Assembly (NCBI RefSeq): GCF_001421435.1
Contig: NZ_LMKA01000024.1
Coordinates: forward strand, 1-64,000
Length of the DNA: 64,000 nt
Reading direction: 5' to 3'
From: Chryseobacterium sp. Leaf201
GTDB taxonomy: Bacteria > Bacteroidota > Bacteroidia > Flavobacteriales > Weeksellaceae
Part shown: positions 37,201-45,455 of the stretch, one piece after another
How positions within the stretch are numbered: position 1 is the stretch's first letter
How the letters are laid out: the number at the start of each line of letters is the position of its first letter
Position numbers and translations under genes: made by a program
The notes under the pieces: model-generated
The model's input: the letters and a program-made list of their open reading frames with translations, nothing else
The model's database searches: none
Told to the model about the DNA's origin: nothing

Positions 37201-38033
37201 TCCTCCTGTTTAGCCTGCATTTGGGCCAGCTGTTCGTACCAGCTTATTTCTGCTGCCAGGTTCTGCAGGTCCTGCTCAAGACTTTTAAGGCTGGTTTCCA
37301 GAACCTTCTGTTCATTAAGTAAAGCCGTCAGTTCCTCTTCGGTGAGGGTAACAATTCCTTCTTTCCGGAAATGAAGGTCACGGAGTTTCTGTTCTTCAGA
37401 CTTGAATTTTTCATAAATCTTTTTCGAAATCTCAGAATACACGGAAGTTCCCGTCAGTTTTTCAAGTAATGAAGATTTTTCATCCTTGCTGGCTTTCATA
37501 AAAGCCGTAAAATCGCCTTGTGCCAGCAAAACGGAACGGGTAAACTGATCAAAATTCAACCCGACCAGCCGTGCGATTTCATTCAGTGTTTCCTGTTTCT
37601 TACCCGGAATTACAGTGCCTGAAGTAATATTTGTAAGGGTAACTGTGTCAGACTGCATACTGCCTTCCGCCTTATTCCGGGCACGCCTCACACTCCAGCC
37701 AGCACGGTAATCCTGTCCGTCGATACCTCTGAAATCCACTTCGGCAGATCCTTCAGCGGTGCCGTCCCGTAAAATACTCCGGACATCGCCCTGGCTGAGT
37801 GTGCTTCCCTGAACATCCCGTATTTCTATTCCTGTTTCCCTGGCCTGAATATAGCGTGGTGTTTTTCCGTACAGAGCAAGGCACAAAGCATCCAGTATGG
37901 TGGATTTCCCGGCCCCGGTGGCTCCGGTAATCGCAAAAATTCCGGCTGAACATAAGGGTTCGGCAGTAAAGTCTATTTCAGTGCGGCCTTCCAGAGAGGC
38001 CAGGTTTTTTATCCGTATGGCAAGTATCTTCAT
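34299..38033 (-). CDS. sbcC: Exonuclease SbcCD ATPase subunit SbcC
   Basis: 1244 aa SMC-like ATPase. Walker A is T36-G-A-T-G-A-G-K-S-T. Long coiled coils flank a zinc hook, C-P-V-C-G at about residue 613, and the C-terminal lobe has the signature S-L-S-G-G-E-S and Walker B L-F-I-D-E-G-F-G-S-L-D. With SbcD it forms the bacterial Mre11-Rad50 complex that opens DNA hairpins and blocked ends. It starts 6 nt after the sbcD stop, so the two are one operon. Confidence 0.97.
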   Translation of the reverse strand: MKILAIRIKNLASLEGRTEIDFTAEPLCSAGIFAITGATGAGKSTILDALCLALYGKTPRYIQARETGIEIRDVQGSTLSQGDVRSILRDGTAEGSAEVDFRGIDGQDYRAGWSVRRARNKAEGSMQSDTVTLTNITSGTVIPGKKQETLNEIARLVGLNFDQFTRSVLLAQGDFTAFMKASKDEKSSLLEKLTGTSVYSEISKKIYEKFKSEEQKLRDLHFRKEGIVTLTEEELTALLNEQKVLETSLKSLEQDLQNLAAEISWYEQLAQMQAKQEEALTAFQEASDAKTNGLPRKQKLWAAEQAQQTRSWADALKNATHQHSEKTGTLNGLNETAAALQAQKELLDAQLLDSDKSFKAKNQAFQDALPLLEQARKLDTLLSEKKDQLEKTGIEAEQASEKSRNHLALLNEKQALLSQLSEEIKTLTGWKTENTDRSTVAENKEIILSKLQDAQKLLENLQLSTDELAVLSGKITEAETKKADLESLVRTKKQEWEELKKSHDGQAAALLMIPIETLEEDKTETARNIENTIQAKADWELLHTSQVECETLSGKQLKDRSDYRTKQETVDQLILQMATEKIQKETSARMLEQARLASTENVEALRSALIDDEPCPVCGSTHHPYVIQNPQLENVLSALESSSAEHERIYMATFRRHNALEQECETLAKTIQDQDKAIITLQAALENRKQAWEQSDIVEESRSVADPEKAAWIENRLNDLKAKQASLQSKIQDYKDRKQQLEKDKNIIDQLKETSDRLTEQLKDIITAIALFQEQQNGRIKEKDKASSGLLEAEQSLSFHFNAPGWMESWKTAPAAFTERIENFAERWKKNTEKLQQCEKNKGILEATLREMESLAQTLAAAVTEKTEIFIAQQQHYLQLKQQRDGIFEGQAAEEAERKLKTAVSDAQEQLEALKTKHQQLILNLTKANAQQEELKGTLTRLKADMETASGKLKDWLDRYNIKNNATLNLQELDELLTLPHDWLDTERSAIQAIEEEVTKAGSVLAERKQLLEDHQQKGIFVRPLDELNALKSTAETEAELKKQKKGEISFRLQQDGMHKSRIGDLLQSINEQAAITENWGKLNEIIGSADGKKFRQIAQEYTLDVLLGYANVHLKVLTGRYRIERIPASLGLQVVDQDMGDEVRTVYSLSGGESFLVSLALALGLASLSSSRMKVESLFIDEGFGSLDPATLNIAMDALERLHNQGRKVGVISHVQEMTERIPVQIKVSKQQSGKSVVEVTGY

Positions 38034-38039
38034 GGTATT

Positions 38040-39278
38040 CTATTCTGCATTATTGTTACTGATTTCCTGTGTTACCTGTCTGAAAAGCTCCATCAAATCA
38101 TCAGGAACGGCGCTGTTGTACCTGGACTGATAGGCTTTTTCAAAAATATCAGGAGGCTGCAGCTCATTGAGCTGTTCCTGTGTGATGAGTTCAGGCACTT
38201 CCTTTGCTGAAGCAGGATATATTTGATGAATTGTAGCCAGTTTTACATGTTTTCCTTCTACAGCTGTTTCAATTTTGTGGCGCAAAGCCGGTTTAGGGCC
38301 GTCAACCAGTACCTTAACTTCCAGGTATGGAGCAACTTCCGGATTGTTCTGGGCTGCAGGCAGCTGTTCCAGCAAAGCAATGACTTCATGCAGAGGAAGC
38401 GGGGAAGGCGATATCCGCTGAAGCGGAACAAAAAGTGGGATTTCTATGGATTTAAGTTCGTTTATTTCCGAATCCAGTTCGAAAACAATGACCTGATGTT
38501 TATAATTGAGCTCTGAAAATGACATCGGCAACGGGCTGCCCGAATACCTAATATGTTCTTTGCCGCCGATCCTCTGTGCTTTATGGATGTGGCCTAATGC
38601 TACATATCTGATATCCGGATGGAAAGCGGTAGCCGGAATGCATTCCACGCCGCCCATAATCAGGCGTTCGGTCTTATCCAGGTCTGTTACTTCGGCATGG
38701 TGGGTGTGAAGGTGTCCCATAGCAATGATGTTTTGCCCTTCCTGTTTCTTTTGTTCTGCATAATCGAATGCTTCACGATACAGGGCCGCAATGCCTTCAG
38801 TATAAGGGTTTTCGCAATCGGGAATAACCGGGTAGTCGCCCATCCGTAAAAAAGGGATGGCCAGGCACCAGGTTTTGATATTTCCGGAAGCATCATATAA
38901 AGGAATCACCAGTTTTTCATAATTGATTTTTCCTTCTCCATCTCTTTCTACTGTTCCGATAATATGGATGTTGGAAGATTCCAGAAGGGGTTTCGGAGCT
39001 TCCAGACGGGATGCTGAATCATGGTTGCCGGCAGTAATCACAATCTGTAAACCCGGCCTGGCTCCGGCTGCCCGATTTAGAAAGGTATAAAACATCTTTA
39101 CTGATGCTGCCGAAGGGTTTGAAATGTCGAAAACATCCCCGCTGACCAGCAGGACATCAATCTGTTCTGCCTTTATGGTAAGCACCAGCCAATCCAGGAA
39201 CTGCCGGTGTTCGGCATTGCGGTCGTATTCGTGAAACAGCTGGCCGATGTGCCAGTCTGCAGTATGGAGAATCTTCAT
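38040..39278 (-). CDS. sbcD: Exonuclease SbcCD nuclease subunit SbcD
   Basis: 412 aa calcineurin-like phosphoesterase. The metal-binding motifs are in order: H-T-A-D8-W-H, S-G-D-V-F-D, A-G-N-H-D-S, M-G-H-L-H-T and L-G-H-I-H. It is the Mre11-like nuclease partner of SbcC, first in the minus-strand pair. In its leader (39296-39302 with 39321-39327) a GGGCATT/AATGCCC hairpin may be just a structured 5' end. Confidence 0.97.
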   Translation of the reverse strand: MKILHTADWHIGQLFHEYDRNAEHRQFLDWLVLTIKAEQIDVLLVSGDVFDISNPSAASVKMFYTFLNRAAGARPGLQIVITAGNHDSASRLEAPKPLLESSNIHIIGTVERDGEGKINYEKLVIPLYDASGNIKTWCLAIPFLRMGDYPVIPDCENPYTEGIAALYREAFDYAEQKKQEGQNIIAMGHLHTHHAEVTDLDKTERLIMGGVECIPATAFHPDIRYVALGHIHKAQRIGGKEHIRYSGSPLPMSFSELNYKHQVIVFELDSEINELKSIEIPLFVPLQRISPSPLPLHEVIALLEQLPAAQNNPEVAPYLEVKVLVDGPKPALRHKIETAVEGKHVKLATIHQIYPASAKEVPELITQEQLNELQPPDIFEKAYQSRYNSAVPDDLMELFRQVTQEISNNNAE

Positions 39279-39748
39279 AAATCGGTCTTTTTGCAGGGCA
39301 TTTTTTTATTATTGATTGACAATGCCCCTCATTCATTCTTCAATCCCAGTGCAGGTAATCCGGCTGTTGCCGGTTGAAGCAGACTCAACTGCTTAGAAAA
39401 ACTATTCCGCAGGATGAGGCTTCACGCAGAGCGGATTAACAGACAGCAAAGTAACAAATAATTTAAAGCCGGTCAAGTCATCAGTCCTGATTCGTTAAAA
39501 TTTTATTGATGAGGTACAATCGTCTATTTTAATGTCCTGTAAAAATAAAATAAAGGATGCTTTTTTATTTATGGGAAACCGTAAATAAAGGTGTGGGTAG
39601 CCTTTACGGGACTCTTATATTATTGAGTATTGTCTGCTCCAAAAGTATGGCAATAATTAGATTTAATAAAAATCTTTTAATCAGTATGATATTAAACCAT
39701 TTTTGTAACTTCCGGTTGAAATTAACCCTATCACAATCACATTCCGGT
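39279..39748. other. Divergent intergenic region, sbcD to kinase
   Basis: Holds the leaders of the minus-strand sbcDC operon and the plus-strand kinase. The kinase frame stays open back to 39557, but those 64 codons are AT-rich and look non-coding, so I leave them out. No clear TAnnTTTG promoter is visible. Confidence 0.45.
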
Positions 39749-40837
39749 ATGCATAGCAAGAACAGACAAATCAATACTTTGACAGACCTGAATGAGGAAC
39801 TGGAAAATTATTTTCGCAATACCATTATTCCACAGCTTTTTGTAGACCGGTCACTGATCCTCCGAAAGTTTACCCCGCCCGCTATGAAGCAGTTCAGGCT
39901 GAAAGAAGGGGATATTGGGAGAGCGCTTGCCGATGTGGCGGAAAATTTCAGGTTTCCAACATTTATAGATAATATAAAGCATGTAATAGTAACCGGTGAG
40001 ATCCTGGAAAAAGAAATCCAGACTACGGACCGCCGGTGGTACCAGATGAATATCCTGCCTTATATTACACGTGTAGACCAGCTTAATAACGGTGTAATCA
40101 TTACTTTTATTGATATCACTTCCCGGATAGAAGATCTTGCGGAACAGGAAAAATTAGTGGCCGAACAGGAGCTGCTGCTTGATACCATCGCCCATGATAT
40201 TAAAACACCGCTGACCAGCCTCGGACTGAACATTGAAATGATGAAAAGGCTCCCTGAAAATGGGATGGGAAGATTTCCGCAGCTTGTGGGTAATCTGGAA
40301 CAAAGTTTGCTTAAAATGAAGTCAGTTGTTAACGAGCTGATTGACTCCCGATGGCAGGGCCAGAAATACCAGCCGACGGAAGAACTGATCGATTTACAGA
40401 ATATTATCGAAGATGCACGGCTTACCCTGGCCCCGCAGATTACGGAAGCAGAAGCAAAAATCACGTATGATATTCAGGTTTCCGAAATATTATTTGTCAG
40501 ACGCAAGCTGCGGAGCATCGTTTACAACCTGTTGAACAATGCCGTTAAATACCGTTCGGATGACCGGAAGCCCGATATAAAAATCGCATCCACAGCGGAA
40601 AACGGTTTTATGGTGATTAGTGTTGAGGATAACGGAATAGGAATCCCATCCGACTTAAAATATAAAATTTTTGAAAAATACAACCGTGTTGCTGACCGGG
40701 AAGAGGGAAACGGAGTAGGATTGTATCTGGTGAAGGAAATTATAGAAACAAGCGGAGGCCGGATTGAAGTGGAAAGTGAAGAAGGTAAAGGATCAGTATT
40801 TAAAGTATACCTGAAACTGAAAAATCAGGATGTCTGA
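39749..40837 (+). CDS. PAS-domain sensor histidine kinase
   Basis: 362 aa from the ATG at 39749; in-frame ATGs at 39647 and 39686 are possible. Residues about 1-125 form a PAS-like domain of the type seen in CheB/CheR-PAS proteins (I-I-P-Q-L-F-V-D-R-S-L-I-L-R-K-F-T). The dimerisation helix has the phospho-acceptor H149 in T-I-A-H-D-I-K-T-P. The ATPase domain has L-L-N-N-A-V-K-Y, D-N-G-I-G-I-P and G-N-G-V-G-L-Y-L. There are no membrane helices, so it senses a cytoplasmic cue. A receiver protein and another kinase follow, suggesting a phosphorelay. Confidence 0.9.
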   Translation: MHSKNRQINTLTDLNEELENYFRNTIIPQLFVDRSLILRKFTPPAMKQFRLKEGDIGRALADVAENFRFPTFIDNIKHVIVTGEILEKEIQTTDRRWYQMNILPYITRVDQLNNGVIITFIDITSRIEDLAEQEKLVAEQELLLDTIAHDIKTPLTSLGLNIEMMKRLPENGMGRFPQLVGNLEQSLLKMKSVVNELIDSRWQGQKYQPTEELIDLQNIIEDARLTLAPQITEAEAKITYDIQVSEILFVRRKLRSIVYNLLNNAVKYRSDDRKPDIKIASTAENGFMVISVEDNGIGIPSDLKYKIFEKYNRVADREEGNGVGLYLVKEIIETSGGRIEVESEEGKGSVFKVYLKLKNQDV

Positions 40838-40974
40838 ATTTTGGAATACAAAAGCCATTTCAGACCTTTATATGAATAAAGATATCTGAATCCGGACCGG
40901 TAAAACTTTCCTGTGTGAGAAATTTTAACGGAATGTTAAAGTAATAAGCAGATAATGCTACAGACGCTCAATGA

Positions 40975-41334
40975 ATGAATAAAAATATATGTGTCCTTGA
41001 GGACAGTGAAGAAATTATGGAGCTGATCCATATGATTTTAGAACAGAACTACAATGTATACGGTTTCACCACCGTGTCCAGATTCATGTCCGGTTATGCA
41101 GAAATAAACCCTGATCTTTGCCTGCTTGATGTCATGCTGCCGGACGGCAACGGATTGGAGGTGTGCAACAGCCTTAAAAATAACGGATTATCTAAAAATC
41201 TACCCGTGATTATTATGACCGCCAATGCCGGGATACAAAACATGAAAGAGAGCTGCCTGGCGGATGATTTTATCGCAAAACCTTTTGATATTGATGATCT
41301 CATCAGTAGGATCGGGGTCCATATCCAGAATTAA
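40975..41334 (+). CDS. Stand-alone response-regulator receiver
   Basis: 119 aa, a CheY-like receiver with no output domain. Acid pocket E9-D10, phospho-acceptor D52 in L-L-D-V-M-L-P-D-G, T82 in M-T-A-N and K102 in A-K-P-F-D. It sits between two histidine kinases (32 nt before the second), so it probably shuttles phosphate between them or acts by binding another protein. Confidence 0.92.
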   Translation: MNKNICVLEDSEEIMELIHMILEQNYNVYGFTTVSRFMSGYAEINPDLCLLDVMLPDGNGLEVCNSLKNNGLSKNLPVIIMTANAGIQNMKESCLADDFIAKPFDIDDLISRIGVHIQN

Positions 41335-41366
41335 CAATTAAATAAACCACATCATAATCTATTTAC

Positions 41367-43859
41367 ATGCACAGCCCAACCCGACTGGAAAAAACGGATC
41401 TTTTAACCATTCTCTGTCTCCGTGCTGAGCATCCTGTTGCAGTATATACCGGGGAAGAGATCTTGATAGAGCTTGCCAATCCTGCCATGATGGGGGCATG
41501 GGGCAGAACCGGATCGGTTGTCGGGCTTACGCTTTCTGAAGCCCTGCCTGAAATCTCCAACCAGCCCTTTGTCACGATGTTAAAGGAAGTATGGAATACC
41601 GGTGTGGATAATGTGGGAAAGGCAATTCCGGCTGAACTGTTTGTAGACGGAAGGCTGCAGCAGTATTATTTTGATTATTCTTATCTTGCGGTAAAAGATG
41701 AACACGGAAAGGTATACGCTATTTACCATACCGCGAAGGATGTCACCCAGGAAGTGCTTGACCAGAAAGAGCTGGAAGAAGCGAGGGAACGTCAGGAACT
41801 TCTTGAAAGAGAACAACGGCTGAACGAAGAGCTTGCCGCCGCCAATGAAGAGCTGCAGGTTACCAAAACAAGCCTCAGCATTCTAAATCAGGAGCTTGAA
41901 GCCCGGGTCATCCAGCGTACGGAAGAACTGTCCCGTTCAGAAAGCCGCCTTCGATTCCTTTTATCTGATGCACCGATTGCCATAGCTGTTTTTCATGGCA
42001 GGGAACTGATTATCGAATCCGCCAACAAAAAAGTACTTGAAGTATGGGGCAAGTCTGATCATGTAATAGGGCTGCCGCTGCATATAGCCGTTCCAGAGCT
42101 GGTGGGCCAGGATTTCCTGCAGATCCTTGATGACGTGTATACCGGCGGAGAGGCTTTCTACGGGTACGAAGTGAAGGCTATGCTGGAACAGAAAGGAAAG
42201 ATGGAAGAAGTCTACTGTAACTTTGTGTACCAGCCTCTGAAGGAAGAATCCGGAGCAGTCAACAGTATTATGCTTACCGCAAGCGTGGTTTCTGAACAGG
42301 TGATATCAAGAAATAAAATACAGTCGTTAAATGAAGAGCTGCTGGCTATCAATGAAGAACTGAGCAGATCGCAGGAACTTCTGCTGATGTCCAACCTTGA
42401 TCTGACCACCAGTGAAAACCGTTTAAATAAAATACTCAGCGACCTTCCTGCACCGGTAGTGGTACTTACCGGCCCGGATCAGATAATTTCCACCACAAAC
42501 CAGGCATTGCTTACTTTCTGGCAGCGTACGACAGATGAGGTATTGGGAAGGCCGATGCTGGAAGTATTCCCCGAACTTAAAAACCAGGTGTTCCCCGGCC
42601 TTTGGAAACAGGTGCTGGAAACAGGTGCATCTCTTCAGAAACGTGAGCAGAAAGTCATATTCAAAAATAAGCTTACCGGCGAAGACAGGATTGTATATGT
42701 GGATTATTTTTATCAGCCCCTTACGGATCTTGCCGGGCAGATCACCGCTGTGCTGGCAACTGTTCTGGATGTTACGGAAAAAGTAAGGTCAAGGAATATT
42801 ATTGAAGAAGCGGAGGCAAAACTCAGGCTGGCCATTGATTCTTCTGAACTGGGCACCTGGTTTATTGACGCCGAATCCAGAACACTTAATGCATCTGCGC
42901 GTTTAAAGGAAATATTCGGTTTTTATTCTGATGAAGACATGTCTTTGCAGGCAGCATTCGGTCAGATTCTGCCGGAATACAGGGATGAGGTTGTTTCCGG
43001 ACTGGATGCCGCCATTACAACGGGCAGCAGTTTTGATATGGAATATTCGCTGAAGGGATTCAGGGACGGCAACATCCGCTGGGTACGTTCAACCGGAAAG
43101 CTTTACAGCGAAGATGTCTTCAGCAAAGCCAATTTTTCTGGAACCGTACAGGATATTACCCAAAGGAAACTGGAAGAACAGCGCAAGGATGATTTCCTAA
43201 GCATTGCCAGCCACGAGCTGAAAACTCCGGTTACTGCTTTGAAAGCATCCCTCCAGTTGCTGAACCGCTACCGCGATAATATGTCGCACCCGATGGTTCC
43301 GCGGCTGGTAGACCAGTCTAATGCCAGCGTACTGAAAATTACAGGATTAATTGATGACCTGCTCAATACCACCCGCACCAATGAGGGGCAGCTCCATCTG
43401 AATTACCGCCGGTTCAATGTGTATGAAATGCTGGATGCCTGCTGTTCCCACATCCGGATCCGCGATAAGCATGAACTGATTTTACAGGGTGTTAAAGACC
43501 TGATTATTGAAGCGGATGAGGCACGGATTGACCAGGTCGTAATAAATTTTGTAAATAATGCTGTTAAATACGCACCTGATCAGCGTGAGATTTATCTGAT
43601 TGTTGAAGATCTGGGAGACCGCGCAAAAATTTCCGTAAAAGATTCAGGGCCGGGTATTCCGGCAGATAAGATTCCGCACCTTTTCGACCGCTATTACCGG
43701 GCAGATTACTCCGGCGTGCAGTATTCAGGGCTCGGGCTCGGGCTTTACATCAGTGCCGAAATCATCAGAAAGCACCGTGGCGAAATAGGCGTAGACAGCG
43801 AGCTGGGCAAGGGCAGTACTTTCTGGTTTACTTTGCCTTTGCATAAAAATTTGGCGTAA
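41367..43859 (+). CDS. Multi-PAS sensor histidine kinase
   Basis: 830 aa with four PAS domains at roughly 14-130, 193-310, 350-470 and 480-600. Coiled coils link the first three (the segments E-L-E-E-A-R-E-R-Q-E-L-L and E-E-L-L-A-I-N-E-E-L). The dimerisation helix has H616 in I-A-S-H-E-L-K-T-P-V, and the ATPase domain has F-V-N-N-A-V-K-Y, D-S-G-P-G-I-P and G-L-G-L-G-L-Y-I. No transmembrane helix is visible, so it is cytoplasmic. It follows the stand-alone receiver by 32 nt. PAS ligands are unknown. Confidence 0.93.
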   Translation: MHSPTRLEKTDLLTILCLRAEHPVAVYTGEEILIELANPAMMGAWGRTGSVVGLTLSEALPEISNQPFVTMLKEVWNTGVDNVGKAIPAELFVDGRLQQYYFDYSYLAVKDEHGKVYAIYHTAKDVTQEVLDQKELEEARERQELLEREQRLNEELAAANEELQVTKTSLSILNQELEARVIQRTEELSRSESRLRFLLSDAPIAIAVFHGRELIIESANKKVLEVWGKSDHVIGLPLHIAVPELVGQDFLQILDDVYTGGEAFYGYEVKAMLEQKGKMEEVYCNFVYQPLKEESGAVNSIMLTASVVSEQVISRNKIQSLNEELLAINEELSRSQELLLMSNLDLTTSENRLNKILSDLPAPVVVLTGPDQIISTTNQALLTFWQRTTDEVLGRPMLEVFPELKNQVFPGLWKQVLETGASLQKREQKVIFKNKLTGEDRIVYVDYFYQPLTDLAGQITAVLATVLDVTEKVRSRNIIEEAEAKLRLAIDSSELGTWFIDAESRTLNASARLKEIFGFYSDEDMSLQAAFGQILPEYRDEVVSGLDAAITTGSSFDMEYSLKGFRDGNIRWVRSTGKLYSEDVFSKANFSGTVQDITQRKLEEQRKDDFLSIASHELKTPVTALKASLQLLNRYRDNMSHPMVPRLVDQSNASVLKITGLIDDLLNTTRTNEGQLHLNYRRFNVYEMLDACCSHIRIRDKHELILQGVKDLIIEADEARIDQVVINFVNNAVKYAPDQREIYLIVEDLGDRAKISVKDSGPGIPADKIPHLFDRYYRADYSGVQYSGLGLGLYISAEIIRKHRGEIGVDSELGKGSTFWFTLPLHKNLA

Positions 43860-44296
43860 CAGGATTTTAAAGTTCGATACAGAAAGTTATTAATCAGATA
43901 ACTTTTATATTTATCAATACAGATTCGATAATTCTAAATTATGGTGGCTGAAATTTTGAATCCTTCCGGGTATGCAACCGCAATATACTTACATATTCTT
44001 CTTACCGTTTATTTATTAAAACAATATTTTATTGTTATTTCGTCTGTTTTTTATTGTTTTTAGAGACTGTAATTATATATTTGTACCGGCGTAAAGACAA
44101 ACAGCCTTTGTGGAAAATTAAAATTTTACAGTATTTAATACCTGTTGTTATTTAACAATGAGAAGATGTCCTGAATAATAATCAAAGGAAAAATGTTGAA
44201 ATGGGGCATCCCGTAATTGTGAATTAAAGAATGTTTATATTATTGTAATTGATTGCAATCAGAAGTTAATAATTAATACTCAAAAATTAAATTATA
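43860..44296. other. 437-bp intergenic region with promoter and long leader
   Basis: Contains a strong promoter at 44054-44083 that leaves about 200 nt of leader before the next ATG. In that leader, 44250-44261 is a perfect 12-bp palindrome, TGATTGCAATCA. No ORF of note is visible. Confidence 0.5.
44054..44083 (+). promoter_or_regulatory. Consensus Bacteroidota promoter
   Basis: TTG at 44054-44056, 19-nt spacer, TATATTTG at 44076-44083, a full match to TTG-N17-23-TAnnTTTG. It points to the secreted His-rich protein gene 214 nt downstream. Confidence 0.75.
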
Positions 44297-44728
44297 ATGA
44301 AAAAATGTTTTTTAGCCGCTATGATCGGCTTTACAGGATTGCTCAGTGCAAATGTGCCGGAAATTAAAGCTGCTTTTTCTGAAGTTGAAAATTCACAAGA
44401 CAGTCATCTTTTCAAGAGGATTAAAATTGATGAAACCATCACGGATACCCATGGTACCCAGTGGCATATTTATGGCTGGGTGGATGTTTCAGTAAGCTGG
44501 TCGGGTCCCAAAATCAATCATTACGATGTCCATATGACAGGTGGCGGACACCACCACCATTTCCAGGGTAAGGTAGTAAGAGAGGAAGTAAAAGACGGGA
44601 CTATCAGAAATACAGTCGACGGTTCTTTAACTGATGAAGATTCCGGCACAGAGGTAGCCATTGACAGCAATATTAAAACGCTACTGTATCAGTTGAATGA
44701 AAATGTAATCAGGAACAATCCGGAATAA
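44297..44728 (+). CDS. Secreted protein with His-rich segment, unknown
   Basis: 143 aa with signal peptide (M-K-K-C-F-L-A-A-M-I-G-F-T-G-L-L-S-A-N). The mature part has D-T-H-G-T-Q-W-H-I-Y-G-W, a probable beta sheet, and G-G-G-H-H-H-H-F-Q-G-K at about 87-97, which could bind metal. I do not recognise a family. A full-consensus promoter with a long leader precedes it and a terminator follows it. Confidence 0.75.
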   Translation: MKKCFLAAMIGFTGLLSANVPEIKAAFSEVENSQDSHLFKRIKIDETITDTHGTQWHIYGWVDVSVSWSGPKINHYDVHMTGGGHHHHFQGKVVREEVKDGTIRNTVDGSLTDEDSGTEVAIDSNIKTLLYQLNENVIRNNPE

Positions 44729-44740
44729 AGTAAATAATCA

Positions 44741-44770
44741 TTAGCGGGAATTACAGTTCCCGCTAATTTA
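44741..44770 (+). terminator. Hairpin terminator after the His-rich protein gene
   Basis: Perfect 10-bp stem TTAGCGGGAA (44741-44750), 6-nt loop, TTCCCGCTAA (44757-44766), then TTTA. It leaves only 12 nt before the next ATG, so read-through to that gene is likely. Confidence 0.7.
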
Positions 44771-44782
44771 AATACCATACCT

Positions 44783-45163
44783 ATGAAAAATATCTTTTTA
44801 TGTTCAGGAATATTAATATGCCTGTCATTTAGCGAGTTTCAGAAAAATGAATTTTTAGGAAACTGGAATATCATTGATTCTTATAATATTGAAGAAACCG
44901 GTGTAAAGGAGATTGCTTTACACAGTATGATTAAGAAAAAAATAACAGAACAAAGGAGCCAGATCATTTTTACTGCCGACAGTATTATGATTAAGCAAAA
45001 TGATATTATTTCTGACAGGAGTAAGGTCAGGGACCTGAGAAAAATCAACAGAGACAGTCTGGTTTTTAAGTTTGATGACCATATTGCCTCATTCAGGTTA
45101 AAAAATAACAGGACCGGTATTTTAACAGTCGATAAAAAAGCTGTTTTCCATATTGAAAAATAA
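44783..45163 (+). CDS. Small secreted protein, unknown
   Basis: 126 aa with a short signal peptide (M-K-N-I-F-L-C-S-G-I-L-I-C-L-S-F-S). The body is a series of beta-strand-like segments beginning F-L-G-N-W-N-I-I-D-S-Y, a pattern like small lipocalin-type proteins, though I cannot assign one. No cysteines in the mature part. It probably shares a transcript with the His-rich gene upstream. Confidence 0.65.
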   Translation: MKNIFLCSGILICLSFSEFQKNEFLGNWNIIDSYNIEETGVKEIALHSMIKKKITEQRSQIIFTADSIMIKQNDIISDRSKVRDLRKINRDSLVFKFDDHIASFRLKNNRTGILTVDKKAVFHIEK

Positions 45164-45165
45164 AT

Positions 45166-45194
45166 AAAAGCACCGGGCAGAGGTGCTTTTTTTG
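45166..45194 (+). terminator. Intrinsic terminator
   Basis: AAGCACC (45168-45174), 7-nt loop, GGTGCTT (45182-45188) and a run of T. Confidence 0.88.
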
Positions 45195-45455
45195 TTATAA
45201 AACAATTGATTACTTTTATAAACCTGATAATTTGAAAACAGGCTTCCGTTTGCAGCCATCATTTTATTTTATCCATCATGTCCGTACGCGATAAAATGAT
45301 TTTAACAATCAAAACCCATATATCCTTTAATATCTCTGCACATTATCACTCAAAAATTAGATTTAAATTGGATAATTCTGCAAATAGGGAGCTTACAGGG
45401 CCATTAACTCAATAAATTTTTGTTTTTTTGCACAACTTTAATTTTAGATAAAAAT

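Noticed and set aside
34299-39278. Many open frames on the plus strand opposite sbcC and sbcD
   Set aside because: They are shadows of two well-recognised genes with all family motifs in place.
39557-39748. An extended start for the first histidine kinase
   Set aside because: The extra 64 codons are AT-rich, contain no recognisable domain and look like leader sequence.
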